This document shows positions 46,702-54,891 of a stretch of DNA of 64,000 nucleotides, in pieces; position 1 is the stretch's first letter, and every line of letters begins with the position of its first letter. Where the stretch lies: contig NZ_JAODMP010000008.1 of NCBI RefSeq assembly GCF_025464835.1, positions 1 to 64,000 of the forward strand, read 5' to 3'. The notes under the pieces were generated by a model. It saw only the letters and a list, made by a program, of their open reading frames with translations, was not told the DNA's origin and searched no databases. The DNA is from Mycetocola sp. GTDB taxonomy: Bacteria > Actinomycetota > Actinomycetes > Actinomycetales > Microbacteriaceae. The position numbers and the translations under genes are program-made.

Positions 46702-47967
46702 ATGATCGAAAGACGAATCCCCAGGGTCCACGACCTCGCGCCGCTGATGCAGTTCAAGAGGCCCGAGTTTCACGCCCGCACCCGCCGGCTGGCCGCAGCG
46801 ACGAGCATCGCCGACCTGCGCATCATCGCGAAGCGGGTCACCCCGAAAGCGCCATTCGACTACACAGACGGCGCCGCGGAGGGAGAGGTGTCGCTATCCC
46901 GTGCGCGCCAGGCGTTCGAGGACATCGAGTTCCACCCGTCGGTGTTGCGCGACGTGTCGCGAGTCGACACCACCCGGGAGGTGCTCGGCAAGACGAGCGC
47001 CCTGCCGTTCGGCATCGCGCCGACCGGATTCACCCGCATGATGCAGACCGAGGGCGAGCGCGCAGGAGCGACCGCGGCCGAGGCCGCCGGCATCCCGTTC
47101 ACCCTCTCCACCATGGGCACGACGTCGATCGAGGATGTCGCCGCCGCAGCACCCGGCGGACGTAACTGGTTCCAGCTCTACATGTGGACAGACCGCGACC
47201 GCTCACTGGCCCTCGTCGACCGCGCCCAGGCGGCCGGCTATGACACGCTCATGGTCACCGTCGACACTCCCGTCGGCGGCGCCCGCCTGCGCGACGTGAA
47301 GAACGGATTCTCGATCCCCCCTGCTCTCACCCCGAAGACCATCCTCAACGCTCTGCCGCGGCCGGCCTGGTGGATCAACTTCCTCACCACCGAACCGCTT
47401 GCGTTCGCGAGCCTCGACCGCTGGTCGGGAACGGTCGCCGCCCTCATCGACACCATGTTCGACCCGACCGTTGGCCCTGACGAGGTCCGCTTCATCCGCG
47501 AACAGTGGAAGGGCAAACTCGTGGTCAAGGGCATCCAGTCGGTCGCCGACGCCCGCCTCGCCGTCGAGCTCGGCGCCGACGCGATCATCCTGTCGAACCA
47601 CGGCGGACGCCAGCTCGACCGGGCACCGATCCCGTTCCACCTGCTGCCCGCCGTCGTCCGCGAAGTTGGCGCTGAGGTGGAGGTCCACCTCGACACCGGC
47701 ATCATGAACGGGGCCGACATCGTGGCATCCGTCGCCCTCGGCGCGAACTTCACCCTCATCGGCCGGGCCTACCTGTACGGGCTCATGGCCGGCGGGCGCC
47801 AGGGTGTCGACCGCGCGATCGACATTCTCTCCGGCGAGATCCGCCGCACGATGAAGCTGCTCGGTGTCGCGAGCCTCAACGAGCTGGAACCACGCCATGT
47901 GACCCAGCTGGCCCGGCTGGTGCCGTACGCGCAGCCCACCGGTGACGACGTCCCCTCCCGGCCCTGA
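46702..47967 (+). CDS. lldD: FMN-dependent alpha-hydroxy-acid dehydrogenase (L-lactate dehydrogenase type)
   Basis: 421-residue TIM-barrel flavoprotein. Key parts are [18 protein letters not shown] at the N-terminus, [18 protein letters not shown], the substrate Tyr region [27 protein letters not shown], and the active-site His in [11 protein letters not shown] followed by the FMN phosphate site [18 protein letters not shown]. It oxidises L-lactate to pyruvate, passing electrons to quinones when membrane-bound. The neighbouring FadR-type regulator supports lactate; a mycofactocin-linked or mandelate-type substrate is less likely. Confidence 0.88.
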   Translation: MIERRIPRVHDLAPLMQFKRPEFHARTRRLAAATSIADLRIIAKRVTPKAPFDYTDGAAEGEVSLSRARQAFEDIEFHPSVLRDVSRVDTTREVLGKTSALPFGIAPTGFTRMMQTEGERAGATAAEAAGIPFTLSTMGTTSIEDVAAAAPGGRNWFQLYMWTDRDRSLALVDRAQAAGYDTLMVTVDTPVGGARLRDVKNGFSIPPALTPKTILNALPRPAWWINFLTTEPLAFASLDRWSGTVAALIDTMFDPTVGPDEVRFIREQWKGKLVVKGIQSVADARLAVELGADAIILSNHGGRQLDRAPIPFHLLPAVVREVGAEVEVHLDTGIMNGADIVASVALGANFTLIGRAYLYGLMAGGRQGVDRAIDILSGEIRRTMKLLGVASLNELEPRHVTQLARLVPYAQPTGDDVPSRP

Positions 47968-48036
47968 CCTCTTGTGAACTCGGGCGGACAATCCGCGGTC
48001 CAGCCTCTCTGCGAGCACGGACCGCCCGACGTGATC

Positions 48037-48774
48037 TCAGCGGTTAAGCCGCCGCCGCAGCCGTCCAGGCAGGGCACCGATCCCCCAGAGCGTCACCCGA
48101 GCCATCGCTTCGAGCACGATCCCGCCGGTCATCTTCGACTCCCCGAATCGTCGTTCGATGAAGGTGATCGGAACCTCGACGATGCTGAGGCCAGCTTTGG
48201 CGGCGTGGAACAGCAGGTCCACCTGGAACCCGTAGCCCTGGCTGTGCACGTCTTCGAGACGGATGCTGCCCAGTGCGCGAGCTGTCAGCACCCGGTACCC
48301 GCCCGTCACGTCACGCGGCGACAGGCCGAGGACGATCCGCGAGTAGGCGCTGCCGGCTCGGGACAACAGTTCGCGGTACGCCGGCCAGTTCTCGACACCC
48401 CCGCCGGGAATCCAGCGCGACCCGAGCACCACGTCCGCGCCGGCATCCGCCGCGGCGAGCAGCGCAGGCAACTGCTCCGGCTGATGGGAACCGTCCGCGT
48501 CCATCTCGACGAGGCGGACGTAACCGCGCTCGAGACCCCAGCGGAACGCTGCCCCGTACGCGCTGCCGAGCCCGGTCTTCCCGGCACGGTGCAGAACGAA
48601 AACGGCGTGGTCGGATGCCGCGAGCGCGTCAGCGATGCGCCCGGTGCCGTCTGGAGAGTTGTCGTCGACCACCAGCACGTCGACATCCGGCGTCGCGGCA
48701 CGCACCCGAGCCACGATGGCGGCGATGTTCCGACGTTCGTTGTAGGTCGGGATGATGACGAGCGTTTCGGCCAC
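48037..48774 (-). CDS. Polyprenol monophosphomannose synthase (DPM1-like GT2)
   Basis: 245-residue GT2 glycosyltransferase that moves mannose from GDP-mannose to polyprenyl phosphate at the inner membrane face. Markers are IIPTYNERRNI, the DDNSPDGTG box, LVEMDADGSHQPEQLP with the metal-binding DAD, GSRWIPGGG and the C-terminal FIERRFGESKM. No C-terminal TM helices, so it is the single-domain form. It feeds mannosyltransferases for glycoprotein or lipomannan synthesis. GTG start after GAAGGGAT. Confidence 0.92.
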   Translation of the reverse strand: MAETLVIIPTYNERRNIAAIVARVRAATPDVDVLVVDDNSPDGTGRIADALAASDHAVFVLHRAGKTGLGSAYGAAFRWGLERGYVRLVEMDADGSHQPEQLPALLAAADAGADVVLGSRWIPGGGVENWPAYRELLSRAGSAYSRIVLGLSPRDVTGGYRVLTARALGSIRLEDVHSQGYGFQVDLLFHAAKAGLSIVEVPITFIERRFGESKMTGGIVLEAMARVTLWGIGALPGRLRRRLNR

Positions 48775-48849
48775 GGCATCCCTTCCCCAGCATCGCCCCT
48801 GAGGCCGGGCGACATGAGGTCCCAGACTACCGAACGCCGCTCATCATCC

Positions 48850-49260
48850 TGAGCACAGGCCCGGCGATAAGCGTAAGCGCGATGCGAGCGCGAGCGCGGC
48901 GCGAGCGCGACGCCGAGCATGATCGTGATGCCCGCGAGCACAGCGGCGTTGACGGCTGTCGCGGTCATCACACCGACGAGCACGAGCACCACGATCACCG
49001 CCACGGATGCCGCGGGGGCGCCGAACTGCGGCCAGCGCGATCGGGGCAACGGGTCGGGGGCGTGCCGGGCGGGATCCGGCAGCCGTTTGCGGCCCATCGA
49101 GCACTGAAGAAGCCCGATCGCCATACCGAGTGGCACGACCCCGAACCCGACGTGGAAGCCGAGCGAGCTCTGCAGGATGCCGGTGAGGGCCGAAGAAGCC
49201 GCCGAGGTTGATCCCGCGGCAGAAGAGGGAGAATCCGGCCTCACGGACGGCACAAAGCGA
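48850..49260 (-). pseudogene. Decayed POT/PTR2 peptide transporter fragment
   Basis: The 575-bp gap contains a minus-strand remnant of a proton-dependent peptide transporter. EAGFSLFCRGINLGGFFGP is in one frame; after a frameshift LTGILQSSLGFHVGFGVVPL, then MAIGLLQCSMGRKRLPD and HAPDPLPRSRWPQFGA appear in another, followed by a TM-like VIVVLVLVGVMTATAVNAAV. Only about 130 of ~500 residues remain, from the middle of the family; both ends are gone. Confidence 0.75.
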
Positions 49261-49350
49261 AGCGTCGTGAAAGGCGGCAGCCCCGACTCCGACATTCCAT
49301 GGAACGTGACGGCGACCCGCAACCACGCAGGACGGCCCGTCGAGGCCTAG

Positions 49351-50751
49351 CTACACACTCCGCAACTCCTCAAGAACCTCTCCGAACTGGCCGATCATCC
49401 AGTCCAGGTCGGCTTCGTCGATGACGATCGGCGGGGCGAAGCGGATAGTCGAACCGTGCGTGTCCTTCGCGAGAACGCCCCGTTCCATCAGCCGTTCGCA
49501 GACCTCCCGGCCGGTGGCCAGAGCAGGGTCGATGTCGACGCCGGCCCACAGGCCGGCACCGTGCACGTCGACGACGCCGTGCCCGACCAATGCGCCGAGC
49601 TTCTCGTGCAGTCGCCCCCCGAGCACCCGCGCCCGCCTCTGGTATTCGCCGCTGGCCAGCATCCGTACGACGGCGTGGCCGACAGCGGATGCCAGAGGGT
49701 TGCCTCCGAACGTGGATCCGTGCTGACCCGGCTGAAGCACCCCGAGGATGTCGTCGTTGCCGACGACGGCCGAGACCGGCACGATCCCGCCGCCGAGTGC
49801 TTTGCCCAGGAGGTACAGGTCTGGCACGACTCCGACGAGGTCGCAGGCGAACGTCGTGCCGGTGCGGCCAAGCCCTGACTGGATCTCATCGGCGATGAAC
49901 AGTACTTTCTGCGCGGTGCAGATCGCGCGAACGGCAGGCAGGTATCCCGCCGGCGGCACCCGGACACCGGATTCACCCTGGATGGGTTCGACCAGCACGG
50001 CGACGGTGTTCTCATCGATGGCGGCGGCGAGCGCATCCGTGTCGCCATAGGGAACGGTGCGGAAGCCCGGTGTGTACGGGCCGAAGTCCGCGCGGGCGTC
50101 GTCGTCGTCCGAGAAACTGATGATGGTCGTGGTGCGGCCGTGGAAGTTGCCGGCCATGACGATGATGTTGGCCTGATCCCGAGCGACGCCCTTCACCCGG
50201 TAGCCCCAAGCACGGGCGACTTTGATCGCCGATTCGACGGCTTCGGCGCCCGTGTTCATGGGGAGAACCATGTTCTTGCCGCAGAGTTCGGCAAGCGCAT
50301 GCGCGAACGGGCCGAGCTGATCGTTGTGGAACGCCCGGCTGGTCAGGGTGACCCGGTTCAGTTGCGTCCGTGCGGCGTCGAGAAGCACAGGGTGGGAGTG
50401 GCCGAAGTTGACGGCCGAGTATGCGGCCAGGCAATCCAGGTAACGCCTGCCGGTCACGTCGGTGACCCAGGCACCCTCAGCGGATGCGACGACGATCGGG
50501 AGCGGGTGGTAATTGTGCGCGACGACCGCCTCCTCGGCCGCAATAGCCTCCTCCGACGCCTCCGAGATGCCGACGGCGGGGCCGGCCTCCTCAGCCGCTC
50601 TCACGGCCCCGACGGCGGCGACGGCATCTGATGGACCCGCGGAGGCATCGGAAGGTCCGGGTGCCGTCGGGCCGCCCTGGGCGGGACCTTGCGATGTCGC
50701 CGCCGTTCCCGGCAGAGCTTCCCGCGTCGCCGCCGTCTCCCGCACACTCAT
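49351..50751 (-). CDS. rocD: Ornithine aminotransferase
   Basis: 466-residue class III PLP aminotransferase that turns ornithine into glutamate-5-semialdehyde. AVNFGHSHPVLLDAA, substrate region FHGRTTTIISFSDD, LVEPIQGESGVRVP, IADEIQSGLGRTG and the PLP Lys in YLLGKALGGGIVPVSAV. The enzyme proper begins near residue 65 (EEAVVAHNYHPLPIVV). The first ~60 residues are an Ala/Gly/Pro/Ser-rich, probably disordered extension (DASAGPSDAVAAVGAV) not usual in the family. Its start overlaps ddaH by 4 bp. The product feeds PutA-type oxidation or proline synthesis. Confidence 0.92.
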   Translation of the reverse strand: MSVRETAATREALPGTAATSQGPAQGGPTAPGPSDASAGPSDAVAAVGAVRAAEEAGPAVGISEASEEAIAAEEAVVAHNYHPLPIVVASAEGAWVTDVTGRRYLDCLAAYSAVNFGHSHPVLLDAARTQLNRVTLTSRAFHNDQLGPFAHALAELCGKNMVLPMNTGAEAVESAIKVARAWGYRVKGVARDQANIIVMAGNFHGRTTTIISFSDDDDARADFGPYTPGFRTVPYGDTDALAAAIDENTVAVLVEPIQGESGVRVPPAGYLPAVRAICTAQKVLFIADEIQSGLGRTGTTFACDLVGVVPDLYLLGKALGGGIVPVSAVVGNDDILGVLQPGQHGSTFGGNPLASAVGHAVVRMLASGEYQRRARVLGGRLHEKLGALVGHGVVDVHGAGLWAGVDIDPALATGREVCERLMERGVLAKDTHGSTIRFAPPIVIDEADLDWMIGQFGEVLEELRSV

Positions 50752-51608
50752 CGCCGCAGCTCCAGCGTGCAGCACTTCACTCCGCCGCCGCCGAGCAGCA
50801 GCTCGGAGAGGTCCACGCCGATGGGGTTGTATCCGCGTTCACGCAGCTGACGTTCGAACCCAATGGCTCGCGAGGCGATCACGACGTTGAAGCCGTCCGA
50901 GATCGAATTGAGACCGAGGATTGAGGCGTCCTCCTCGCTGACGATGATGGCATCCGGGTAGCGGTCCTGAAGGATCGCAAGTGACTTCGCGTCGAACGCC
51001 GAAGGCAGGTACGCGATGTTCGCGTTCTCATCGCCCGTCAGCGGGTCGAGCACAGCCAGGGCGGTGTCAAGGTGGTAAAAACTCGGGTTGACGAGGCTGA
51101 GTGTGACGACCTCGCGGCCGAACACGGAGGCAACTTCGGAGTGGCTGCGGGATTCACTGCGGAACCCGGTTCCGGCGAGGATCGTGTTGCCGACGAGAAG
51201 GAAATCACCTTCGCCCTCGTTGGTGTTCGCCGGAACCCGCAGGTCGAACCCCCGCTCCCGGAACCAGTCCATGTAGGCGGGTCCTTCGGCCTGGCGTTCG
51301 GGATAGGTGAAGCTTGCGCCGTAGGCGATGTTGTCGATGACGAAGCCCCCGTTGGCCGAATAGACCATGTCAGGCAGCCCGTCGACCGGGTCGACGAGTT
51401 CAACGGTGTGGCCGAGCTCGAGGTAGGTGTCGTACAGCGTCTGCCACTGCGCCAGCGCACGCTTCGTGTCGGTGGGGTTGGTCGGCTCCATCCACGGGTT
51501 GATCTTGTACGACACAGTGAAGTGCTCGGGCCGGCACATGAGATAGGTGCGGGGGCTCGGCGTCCTGGTGGCCGAAGCCAGCTGCGCCGCGGTGTCGGTG
51601 TTGGTCAT
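50748..51608 (-). CDS. ddaH: Dimethylargininase/arginine-deiminase-fold hydrolase
   Basis: 286 residues. MCRPEHFTVSYKINPWM at the N-terminus, DMVYSANGGFVID with the conserved Asp/Asn, EGEGDFLLVGNTILAG, catalytic His in NPSFYHLDTALAVL and the catalytic Cys in the C-terminal GGGGVKCCTLEL (Cys 279/280). The family hydrolyses methylarginines or arginine/ornithine-related guanidines to citrulline-type products; pairing with rocD suggests arginine breakdown. The ATG at 51608 has GGAG upstream. Divergent from an Lrp gene. Confidence 0.88.
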   Translation of the reverse strand: MTNTDTAAQLASATRTPSPRTYLMCRPEHFTVSYKINPWMEPTNPTDTKRALAQWQTLYDTYLELGHTVELVDPVDGLPDMVYSANGGFVIDNIAYGASFTYPERQAEGPAYMDWFRERGFDLRVPANTNEGEGDFLLVGNTILAGTGFRSESRSHSEVASVFGREVVTLSLVNPSFYHLDTALAVLDPLTGDENANIAYLPSAFDAKSLAILQDRYPDAIIVSEEDASILGLNSISDGFNVVIASRAIGFERQLRERGYNPIGVDLSELLLGGGGVKCCTLELRR

Positions 51609-51740
51609 GCACGTCTCCATATGAAGGGAAGCGGCGGACACTGTCCTCGAGTCCCTGCCGCAATCCGATCGCGGGGGCACGCCGTGCTCCCAGTCTCGCA
51701 CGCAACCCACCGAACACGTCTGCCGTCTGGCGCAGAAATC

Positions 51741-51788
51741 TTGCGTTCAACCGCAGCTAAACGCAACGAAAGCGCCTAGACTACGGTC
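51741..51788 (+). promoter_or_regulatory. Lrp-type site and promoter region of the lrp gene
   Basis: The inverted repeat TTGCGTT (51741-51747) / AACGCAA (51760-51766) lies between ddaH and the Lrp gene. A -10 TAGACT (51777-51782) ends 6 bp before the Lrp ATG, which implies a leaderless mRNA for the regulator. Confidence 0.55.
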
Positions 51789-52226
51789 ATGGACAATCTG
51801 GATCGCGGGATCATCGACCTTCTGCGTCAGAACGCCCGAGCGGGCTACGGTGACATCGGGCAGGAGATCGGGCTGAGTGCCTCCGCCATCAAACGCCGCG
51901 TCGACCGCTTGGTGGCTGACGGTGTCATTCGCGGCTTCACCATCAAGGTGGACCCCGCCGTCGACGGCCTGCACACGGAGGCGTACGTCGAACTGTTCTG
52001 CCGCGGAACGGTCGCTCCGGATGAACTGCTCAAGATCCTGTCGGCCGTCCCCGAGGTCGTCGACGCGGGCACGGTCACCGGTGGGGCCGACGCCATCGTG
52101 CACATGCGCTCTCGCGACATTCCGAGCCTCGAGGCCGCGCTCGAAAGGGTTCGGAACGCGCCGAACGTTGATCACACCCGGAGCGCCATCGTGCTCTCGC
52201 GCCTCATCCACCGCACCTCGGACTGA
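51789..52226 (+). CDS. Lrp/AsnC-family regulator
   Basis: 145 residues. N-terminal helix-turn-helix DLLRQNARAGYGDIGQEIG and SASAIKRRVDRLVADGVIRGF; C-terminal RAM effector domain (VDPAVDGLHTEAYVELFC, VTGGADAIVHMRSRDI). It faces ddaH-rocD, so arginine or ornithine is the probable effector (inference). No RBS; the promoter position suggests a leaderless transcript. Confidence 0.9.
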   Translation: MDNLDRGIIDLLRQNARAGYGDIGQEIGLSASAIKRRVDRLVADGVIRGFTIKVDPAVDGLHTEAYVELFCRGTVAPDELLKILSAVPEVVDAGTVTGGADAIVHMRSRDIPSLEAALERVRNAPNVDHTRSAIVLSRLIHRTSD

Positions 52227-52242
52227 CGACAGCAGGCATGAC

Positions 52243-52285
52243 AAAAGCCACGCCCCCGAGATCTCGGGGGCGTGGCTTCGTTGTT
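52243..52285. terminator. Bidirectional terminator between lrp and the small membrane-protein gene
   Basis: A perfect palindrome around GAGATCTC with arms AAGCCACGCCCCC/GGGGGCGTGGCTT, flanked by A4 on one side and TTCGTTGTT on the other. It lies between two convergent genes. Confidence 0.85.
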
Positions 52286-52316
52286 CAGTTGTGCCGGAGC
52301 TTTTCCGGGTGGTCGG

Positions 52317-52484
52317 TTAGAGGCGCTTCTTGCCGGAGAGCGAACGAAGCAAGAAGACGATGACCGCGAGAACCAGCAGCACGACTCCGACCCACAAGAG
52401 GAACTGGAGAGACTGCACGAACCCACCGGTAACCAGAAGGATGACTGCAATGACTGCGATGACGATCAGGAGTGTGTTATTCAT
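52317..52484 (-). CDS. 55-residue small membrane protein
   Basis: Short gene, ATG 52484 to TAA 52317. It starts MNNTLLIVIAVIAVILLVTG and ends FLLRSLSGKKRL. Two TM helices with a GGFVQSLQFLLW turn between them and a basic C-terminus. Codon use is like that of the neighbours and a strong bidirectional terminator follows, both supporting a real gene. AGTGTG-type leader, no clear SD. Similar small hydrophobic proteins occur in related genomes; function unknown. Confidence 0.75.
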   Translation of the reverse strand: MNNTLLIVIAVIAVILLVTGGFVQSLQFLLWVGVVLLVLAVIVFLLRSLSGKKRL

Positions 52485-53167
52485 ATCTGGACGCTATCAG
52501 CAGCGGACTTTCGGCGGTTTCGAAGCTGGGGGGCCTTGCGGGAGACGTTCGACGACTGCTATGTGATCGGGGATTCCGCTGCCCCGGTGAGGCCGGCGAC
52601 CCGTGATCCACCGCGCTTCACCGGCATCCGTAGAGCGAAACGTGGGTGCGCGGCGGACCGGATCGGCTCGAGATGATCTGCATCCCGCTTCACCGCGGAT
52701 GATTCAGGAAGACCTCGAGTAGCTCCAGGCCGGGGTACATCAATCGGGGCGCGGAGGTCGCGCACATCTCAGTTGCGGAGGAACGCAAGCAGCGCATCGT
52801 TGAGCTCATCGGCGTGGGTCCCTGCCTTTCCTGCTGCCGATGGGCCTTCATCACGTCGAGTCCTGGAGCGACGCGCTCTCCCCGTGCGGATGCGGCGAAC
52901 GGGCGCCCTGGCCGCGGAGAAGCTGGGCCAGATTCTCGACCTGGAACGCTGGGGCGCGTTCCGAAGCAGTCTCCGGAAGGTGGCGGCCATGCTGCCAGAG
53001 GTCGCAGAAGCTTCCCCGTTCGGACGATGGGACGATCGTCCGAAGGCGTTCTGCGTCGACCCCGGAGCGGTAGCTAGCACGGTATTCGTCACGAAGTTCC
53101 ATCAGCGGCCGACTGGCAGACTGAAAGACGGCGGTTCCAGACCCGCCACCGGAAGGAACCAGTCGCT
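52485..53167. other. 683-bp gap with decayed coding sequence
   Basis: No intact gene was found. On the minus strand the segment GTHADELNDALLAFLRN ending at a TGA near 52770 looks like the C-terminus of an alpha/beta hydrolase, but the sequence before it does not continue the family. A frame around VFLNHPR may be another remnant. Treated as degraded DNA between the 55-residue gene and the alarmone synthetase. Confidence 0.35.
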
Positions 53168-53917
53168 ATGGCCGACATCCCGCGAGAGTTGAACGACCTT
53201 CGTAAACTCACTGACGAGTTCACCCGCTTCATGCTTTCGTACAAGTTCGGCATCGACGAGGTGATGACGAAGCTCAATATCCTCAAGGAAGAGTTCCACC
53301 ACCGGCACGACTACAGCCCCATCGAACACATCAGCTCCCGGCTGAAATCTCCCGAGAGCATCATGGAGAAAGCGACCCGCAAAGGCTGCGAACTGACGCT
53401 CGACGGCATCCGCTCCGGTCTTCACGACATCGCCGGCATCCGGGTCACCTGCAGTTTCATCTCTGACACGTACAAGGTCTGCGAGATGATCTCCGCCCAG
53501 CAGGATGTCACCATCCTCGAGGTGCGTGACTACATCCGGAACCCGAAGAGCAACGGCTACCAGAGCCTGCACCTGCTCATCGAGGTGCCGGTGTTCATGT
53601 CGGATCATGTGGAACGGGTCAAGGTGGAGGTGCAGATCCGGACCATCGCGATGGATTTCTGGGCGAGCCTCGAGCACAAGATCTACTACAAGTACAACCG
53701 CGCCGTGCCCGAGACCCTCCTCGACGAGTTGCGTCAGGCGGCGCAAGCGGCCAGCCGGCTCGACGTCAAGATGGAGCGCCTGCACGACGAGGTGGTCGCG
53801 CTCAGCGATGTGGAGGGCGCGGATGACGGAGAGATGGAACCGGCGGACGCCGGGCGTTCGGAACTGCCTGACGCCCTGGTGAGGATGCTCAGCGCGTCGC
53901 GCATCGAACGGTCCTGA
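53168..53917 (+). CDS. Small alarmone synthetase (RelQ/YjbM-like GTP pyrophosphokinase)
   Basis: 249 residues, synthetase domain only, no hydrolase, TGS or ACT domain. GIRVTCSFISDTYKV, the substrate loop RNPKSNGYQSLHLLIEV and the catalytic strand VEVQIRTIAMDFWASLEHKIYYK are the RelA/SpoT synthetase motifs. It makes (p)ppGpp from ATP and GDP/GTP. A C-terminal acidic tail follows the helical domain. RBS AAGGA ten bases before the ATG. Confidence 0.92.
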   Translation: MADIPRELNDLRKLTDEFTRFMLSYKFGIDEVMTKLNILKEEFHHRHDYSPIEHISSRLKSPESIMEKATRKGCELTLDGIRSGLHDIAGIRVTCSFISDTYKVCEMISAQQDVTILEVRDYIRNPKSNGYQSLHLLIEVPVFMSDHVERVKVEVQIRTIAMDFWASLEHKIYYKYNRAVPETLLDELRQAAQAASRLDVKMERLHDEVVALSDVEGADDGEMEPADAGRSELPDALVRMLSASRIERS

Positions 53918-53975
53918 CGAGCGTTGCGTGGGCCCGATTGTATTGCTACAGTGACCTGAGCCAAGGGAGAGGGTC

Positions 53976-54344
53976 ATGACCCCACGATTCGTGATCGACT
54001 CGAGTTCGCCGGTTCCGCCGTTCGAGCAACTCCGGCAACAGGTGATCGACGGGGCGCGGGCGGGCGAACTGGTGCCGGGAGACAAACTCCCGACGGTGCG
54101 TGGGCTGGCAGAAGAACTCGGCCTCGCCGCGAACACGGTCGCCCGCGCGTACCGAGAGCTGGAGCACGACGAGGTCATCGAAACCCGGGGGCGCAAGGGA
54201 TCGTTCCTCGCCGCCTCGGGCGATGTCGGGCACCAGCAGGCTCAACTCGCTGCGGTCACCTACGCAGACCGGGTCAGGTCGCTGGGGTTGGATGCCGGCG
54301 AGGCACTGTCCATCGTGAAGGCGGCTCTCGGCATCCGTTCCTGA
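53976..54344 (+). CDS. GntR-family regulator, YtrA subfamily
   Basis: 122 residues: winged helix (PFEQLRQQVIDGARAGELVPG, LPTVRGLAEELGLAANTVARAYREL) plus a short two-helix dimerisation tail, the YtrA layout. YtrA proteins usually control an adjacent ABC transporter operon; none follows here, so the target is unknown. GGGAGAGGG before the ATG; a TACAGT -10 at about 53947. Confidence 0.88.
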   Translation: MTPRFVIDSSSPVPPFEQLRQQVIDGARAGELVPGDKLPTVRGLAEELGLAANTVARAYRELEHDEVIETRGRKGSFLAASGDVGHQQAQLAAVTYADRVRSLGLDAGEALSIVKAALGIRS

Positions 54345-54458
54345 CCGCGTGGATGGAGCACCCCTTGCCGGGGTCCGTCGTGCCGCGTACGGTTGCAGAC
54401 CGACAGGGCCCTGAGGCCCGGGTACCGAGGTGACAACGCCCACCAGGGAGGGAGGATC

Positions 54459-54851
54459 TTGCCAGCGTCGGAAGAGATGCCGTCGACGATCGCCAGATCG
54501 CCGAAGCATGCCCAGGAAATCTGGTCCAGGGCCCATGACTCGGCTGTCGAGAGCTATGGCGAGGGCGAACGCGCCCACCGCACCGCTTTCGCTGCTCTCA
54601 AGCATGAGTACGAGAAGATCGGCGACCATTGGGAGAAGAAGGAGCGCTCCGGGCCGTCCGATGACAAAGCCGCAGGCACCGTCGGGTCACCGGGCGACAG
54701 CCAGGAGGGTGTCGATGCGAATGCGTCCAAGGCGCACCTGCTCGACATCGCGAAGCGGCTGGACATTCCGGGACGCTCCTCGATGAAGAAGGGCGAGCTG
54801 GTCGACGCCATCAAGAAGGCGAACCGCAGAGCAACCGCCACGAGTCGCTGA
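54459..54851 (+). CDS. ChaB-family protein with C-terminal SAP/Rho-N-like helix pair
   Basis: 130 residues from a TTG start (GGGAGGGAGGA upstream). The ChaB region shows MPSTIARSPKHAQEIW and HDSAVESYGEGERAHRTAF, ALKHEYEKIGDHWEKK. The C-terminus ASKAHLLDIAKRLDIPGRSS, KKGELVDAIKKANR is a SAP/Rho-N-like nucleic-acid-binding motif. ChaB proteins are small cation-transport/stress regulators of unclear mechanism; this fusion is common in actinobacteria. Confidence 0.85.
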   Translation: MPASEEMPSTIARSPKHAQEIWSRAHDSAVESYGEGERAHRTAFAALKHEYEKIGDHWEKKERSGPSDDKAAGTVGSPGDSQEGVDANASKAHLLDIAKRLDIPGRSSMKKGELVDAIKKANRRATATSR

Positions 54852-54891
54852 CCTCTCGCTACACGGGCCACGCAGGTCAGGCCGCCGAGGA

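Noticed and set aside
52769..53102. A functional alpha/beta hydrolase gene on the minus strand
   Set aside because: Only a short C-terminal-like segment is present, with no nucleophile elbow or upstream core in any frame.
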